From Planctomycetota bacterium (GTDB lineage: Bacteria > Planctomycetota > Phycisphaerae > FEN-1346), in assembly GCA_026387055.1 (NCBI GenBank), contig JAPLML010000261.1:1-7812 (forward strand): a DNA stretch of 7,812 bases, in the 5' to 3' direction. Shown piece by piece: positions 6,601 through 7,812 of this stretch. A model generated the notes under the pieces. It did no database searches, had not been told where the DNA came from, and worked only from the letters and a program-made list of their open reading frames with translations. How positions within the stretch are numbered: the stretch's first letter is position 1; every line of letters begins with the position of its first letter. A program made the position numbers and the translations under genes.

Positions 6601-7601
6601 TAGAAAATGGCGCCGCCGCGGTAGGTGGTCCAGTCGCTGCGCACCAGGGGTTCCTTGTTGTCCATGAAGGTGCGGGCGGCGTGCCGGAACGTCAGCCCCT
6701 TGAGCGTGATGAACCCGACCGGGGCCTGCGCCGTGCCGCGAAACTCGACGAGGTGACGCAGCCGAACGGCCTCGACCACCGCCGTGGAGAGGTCCACGCC
6801 GGCCGGCGGATAGCAGTAGAGGGTGGCGGTCTTGACGTCGAGGTACCACTCCCCGGGGGCGTCGAGCTCCTCGAAGATGTTCTCGACGAACCGATACTGC
6901 CCGTGCATCCTGGCCGGGCGGTTGTTCTGCCAGCCGCCCTCGTAGGTGACGTTGCCCTTCTCGTCCTTGCCGGTGATGACGTAGTGGAACCCGCCCCACA
7001 TGGCCTCGTGCATGGCATGGATGAAGCCGCCTCGCGGGTCGGCCCACCGCGTGGCTCGCTGGGGACTGATGGCATCCGCCGCATAGCCGTTGTAGATACG
7101 TTCATTGGGATTGAAGTTGGGATAGCGGGCCATGGGCTGGCGCTGGCCGTTCACGAAGAGCTGGTCGGTGGCCAGCCCCGCCGGCACCTGCGCCTTCAGG
7201 ATGCCGTCGCGGTGCGGCTCCCACTTCGGGGCCTTCAGCCTCGCGCCCCCGCTGATCACAACCTGTTCTTTCTGATAGGCCTGGTACACCCTCGGGGCCT
7301 CTTGGACGCCGGACTCCTCGGCGGTGAACGTCAGGGTCTCGGGCAGGTAATACGTGCCCTCCCGCAGAGAGACCGTGACGGCCTCGCGGCCCTTCGCCTG
7401 CCGCGCGGCCTGTTGGGCACGCTGGAGGGTCGCGAAAGGCCGCTGCAACGTGCCGGGATTCGTATCCGCCCCGGTCGGAGAAACGAAGTAGTTCGCGGCA
7501 GGCGCCGCAGGGCTGATCGTGAACAGCGGGAGCGCTCCCGCCAACGCGATGAAGACTGAATGTGCGATTCCCACCTGCCGCGTCCTTTCTGGCGAGTTCA
7601 T
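3681..7601 (-). CDS. Exported GH141-like beta-helix / PDZ / discoidin-like / putative zincin fusion protein
   Basis: A 1306-residue protein. Residues 1-36 are a signal peptide (Arg6, Arg8, core VFIALAGALPLF, cleavage near PAAPAA). Residues 37 to about 690 are a right-handed parallel beta-helix hydrolase: entry NYFVSPTGADTNPGT, then VTVSLREGTYYLPETLTF, QLFVNGQRQPMARYPNF and many helix turns such as VTVRGCHIAKAGGNGVAF. This matches the style of GH141, a family containing alpha-L-fucosidases and xylanases. Residues about 735-815 are a PDZ domain (GVLLLNVPPGSLAAKAGLQK then DDVVLACGGKPV). Residues about 841-994 resemble a discoidin-like sandwich (YKLDLGAAQSIAQVNTFSYN, RQRFVLYGS). Residues about 1006-1056 are helical and TPR-like. 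Residues about 1069-1306 look like a metallopeptidase with HEWLH at 1227-1231. An alternative GTG start at 7574 has AAAGGA eight bases upstream; I kept the ATG at 7601 because it gives a positively charged signal peptide, although its own ribosome site is poor. First gene of the apparent operon. Confidence 0.85.
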   Translation of the reverse strand: MNSPERTRQVGIAHSVFIALAGALPLFTISPAAPAANYFVSPTGADTNPGTLQRPFATLQRAQQAARQAKGREAVTVSLREGTYYLPETLTFTAEESGVQEAPRVYQAYQKEQVVISGGARLKAPKWEPHRDGILKAQVPAGLATDQLFVNGQRQPMARYPNFNPNERIYNGYAADAISPQRATRWADPRGGFIHAMHEAMWGGFHYVITGKDEKGNVTYEGGWQNNRPARMHGQYRFVENIFEELDAPGEWYLDVKTATLYCYPPAGVDLSTAVVEAVRLRHLVEFRGTAQAPVGFITLKGLTFRHAARTFMDNKEPLVRSDWTTYRGGAIFYTGAEDCSLEDCFIDQVGGNAVFVNNYNRRVTVRGCHIAKAGGNGVAFVGDREAARVPRDWKDRSQTFATLDRTPGPKTDNYPSDCLVDDCLIYLSGRVEKQTAPVQIELAQGITVRHCSIYDVPRAGINIGDGCWGGHVIEFCDIFDTVKETGDHGSFNSWGRDRYWGLSGLNLNDDKTWETEKAVVRLDAVKTVILRNNRWRCDHGWDIDLDDGSTDYHLSNNLCLNGGIKNREGFFRVVENNIMVGSGFHPHVWFKHSEDVVRRNIMWTDHYLPAGGMPSTPWGREMDRNLVHREGMTEPKPAAKLAEQSKRDAHSIVADAMFVDPANGDFRVKEGSPALKLGFVNFPMDRFGVEKPELKAIARTPPMPKLTPPAGDGSVKPVVSRPNYIWQARVRSISGLGDRSAYGLPGEYGVLLLNVPPGSLAAKAGLQKDDVVLACGGKPVRTVSDLFQMQDEAAGKKLAIEVRRRQATLAVDVADYAFVVTEYQASPDFKVIPLAPPSAVLPAKIVAGEPGTLNEPIAVLTDGKLARNYGPAFGNGVAGGAYKLDLGAAQSIAQVNTFSYNHGGVRGRQRFVLYGSNAASDPGWNVEDPAVFTPIIDLDTRKTPTTDFVATSIRRSDGKPLGSHRWLVWGLSPVTPAGGGENTAFQELQVISAAPSPKADGQVLDAATCRDKALAAEKALDWPGALEAWERIIDRCAATEAQRVEARTHLKELRPKVPRNTDPQKARPWKVLVVIFRQLDFSWKDGEKTVEVHKTINADDEKKIRKSVEDFGKHVFHHSSGMLRIDADFAVVDEPLTKMEGTGKGPFCPVPHLIRPFTDPLLKGKQYDTVFSYVKFNEDKGPDVPAPWIAATYASLGEMGGAGYVDVAWHTSYPFPGEASGEMELHEWLHQVDWMFHNVLHYPDDVVPSSDAGRFEGENRPGGDPEYGRTPTETTWMRFYKHIMEDHITRQMWSEAAMHVPPGKR
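7583..7588 (-). promoter_or_regulatory. Candidate ribosome site for the alternative GTG start at 7574
   Basis: AAAGGA on the minus strand, eight bases before a GTG that is in frame with the beta-helix/zincin protein and nine codons inside the ATG start. It is a better ribosome site than anything before the ATG at 7601. The GTG start would give a signal peptide beginning VGIAHSVFIALAG with no Arg or Lys, so the choice of start remains open. Confidence 0.35.
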
Positions 7602-7665
7602 GCCCTGAAGCCGGGCTTTCCCATAGGACTGCCCGCCCACGACCGCCGTCGGTTGTCCAGGCAGG

Positions 7666-7693
7666 AGTGTACCCGGTTTCCGGGATTCGACAA
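7666..7693 (-). promoter_or_regulatory. Candidate sigma-70-like promoter with a palindromic spacer
   Basis: On the minus strand TTGTCG (7693-7688) and TACACT (7671-7666) are separated by 16 bases, about 65 bp before the ATG at 7601. The spacer contains the perfect palindrome CCCGG-AAA-CCGGG (7672-7684), a possible operator. The rest of 7602-7812 shows no convincing gene: the beta-helix reading frame stays open upstream, but that translation has no domain or signal-peptide character. Promoter consensus in this group is poorly defined, so this is a position-and-pattern call only. Confidence 0.3.
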
Positions 7694-7812
7694 GGCCTTT
7701 AACCACACGGAGGGCAGCCATGCGGCCCTCGGCCGGAAGGAGTCCCAGCCTTTTCGACGGCACACCGGGCTTCCGAGTCGCCTGTAGACATCGTGCGACT
7801 AGGCAGATCATG

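Noticed and set aside
3582..7559. Very long plus-strand open frame (1325 codons) opposite the beta-helix/zincin gene
   Set aside because: Its translation is low-complexity, rich in Val, Arg, Ala, Gly and His with no domain motifs, while the minus frame has a signal peptide and recognisable domains. Long antisense frames are expected in GC-rich coding DNA.
7560..7787. Plus-strand 75-codon ORF in the leader region
   Set aside because: No ribosome site or motifs, and it overlaps the candidate promoter and the start of the minus-strand gene.
7602..7811. Upstream extension of the beta-helix protein by 70 codons to the window edge
   Set aside because: The frame is open, but the extension has no ribosome site or domain character and would bury the signal peptide inside the protein. 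A candidate promoter lies within it.

Overview
All recognisable genes lie on the minus strand. The window looks like part of a secreted carbohydrate-degradation cluster from a GC-rich bacterium. The enzyme families, the long multidomain exported proteins and the carbohydrate-binding or discoidin-like modules attached to them suggest the PVC group, most likely Planctomycetota (Verrucomicrobiota or Lentisphaerae-like relatives are also possible). This is judged from protein style alone, because no rRNA or other marker gene is present.

Reading in the direction of transcription, from high to low coordinates: a short promoter-bearing leader (about 7812-7602) precedes a 1306-residue exported protein (7601-3681). 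It joins a GH141-like right-handed beta-helix to a PDZ domain, a discoidin-like beta-sandwich, a short helical segment and a C-terminal putative zinc-metallopeptidase domain with an HEWLH motif. Its stop codon lies inside a 132-bp palindromic, MITE-like element (3553-3684). The middle of that element holds two back-to-back GC-rich hairpins whose stems differ by a compensatory base-pair change.

Next is a GH95 alpha-L-fucosidase gene with an F5/8 type C (discoidin) insertion. It is broken: about 75-85 codons, apparently including the catalytic Asn-x-Asn motif, are missing at about 2242-2252, and the two halves (3476-2235 and 2247-1090) are in different frames joined by an ATGA overlap. A 77-codon ORF (1031-798) follows. 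It encodes a signal peptide plus what looks like the very start of a GH32/GH43-type five-bladed propeller enzyme, and stops about where the first catalytic motif would begin. Last is the N-terminal 260 residues of a GH38-like protein (782 to beyond the window edge), with its own signal peptide and a carbohydrate-binding-like domain.

The spacing (192, 58 and 15 bp between successive ORFs) fits a single operon. Two fucosidase-type families (GH141-like and GH95) beside a GH38-like protein point to a fucose-containing, branched glycan such as fucoidan, a pectin side chain or a glycoprotein glycan, but the substrate is inferred. Two of the four loci appear truncated or disrupted, so the cluster may be decaying, or the assembly may carry local deletions.
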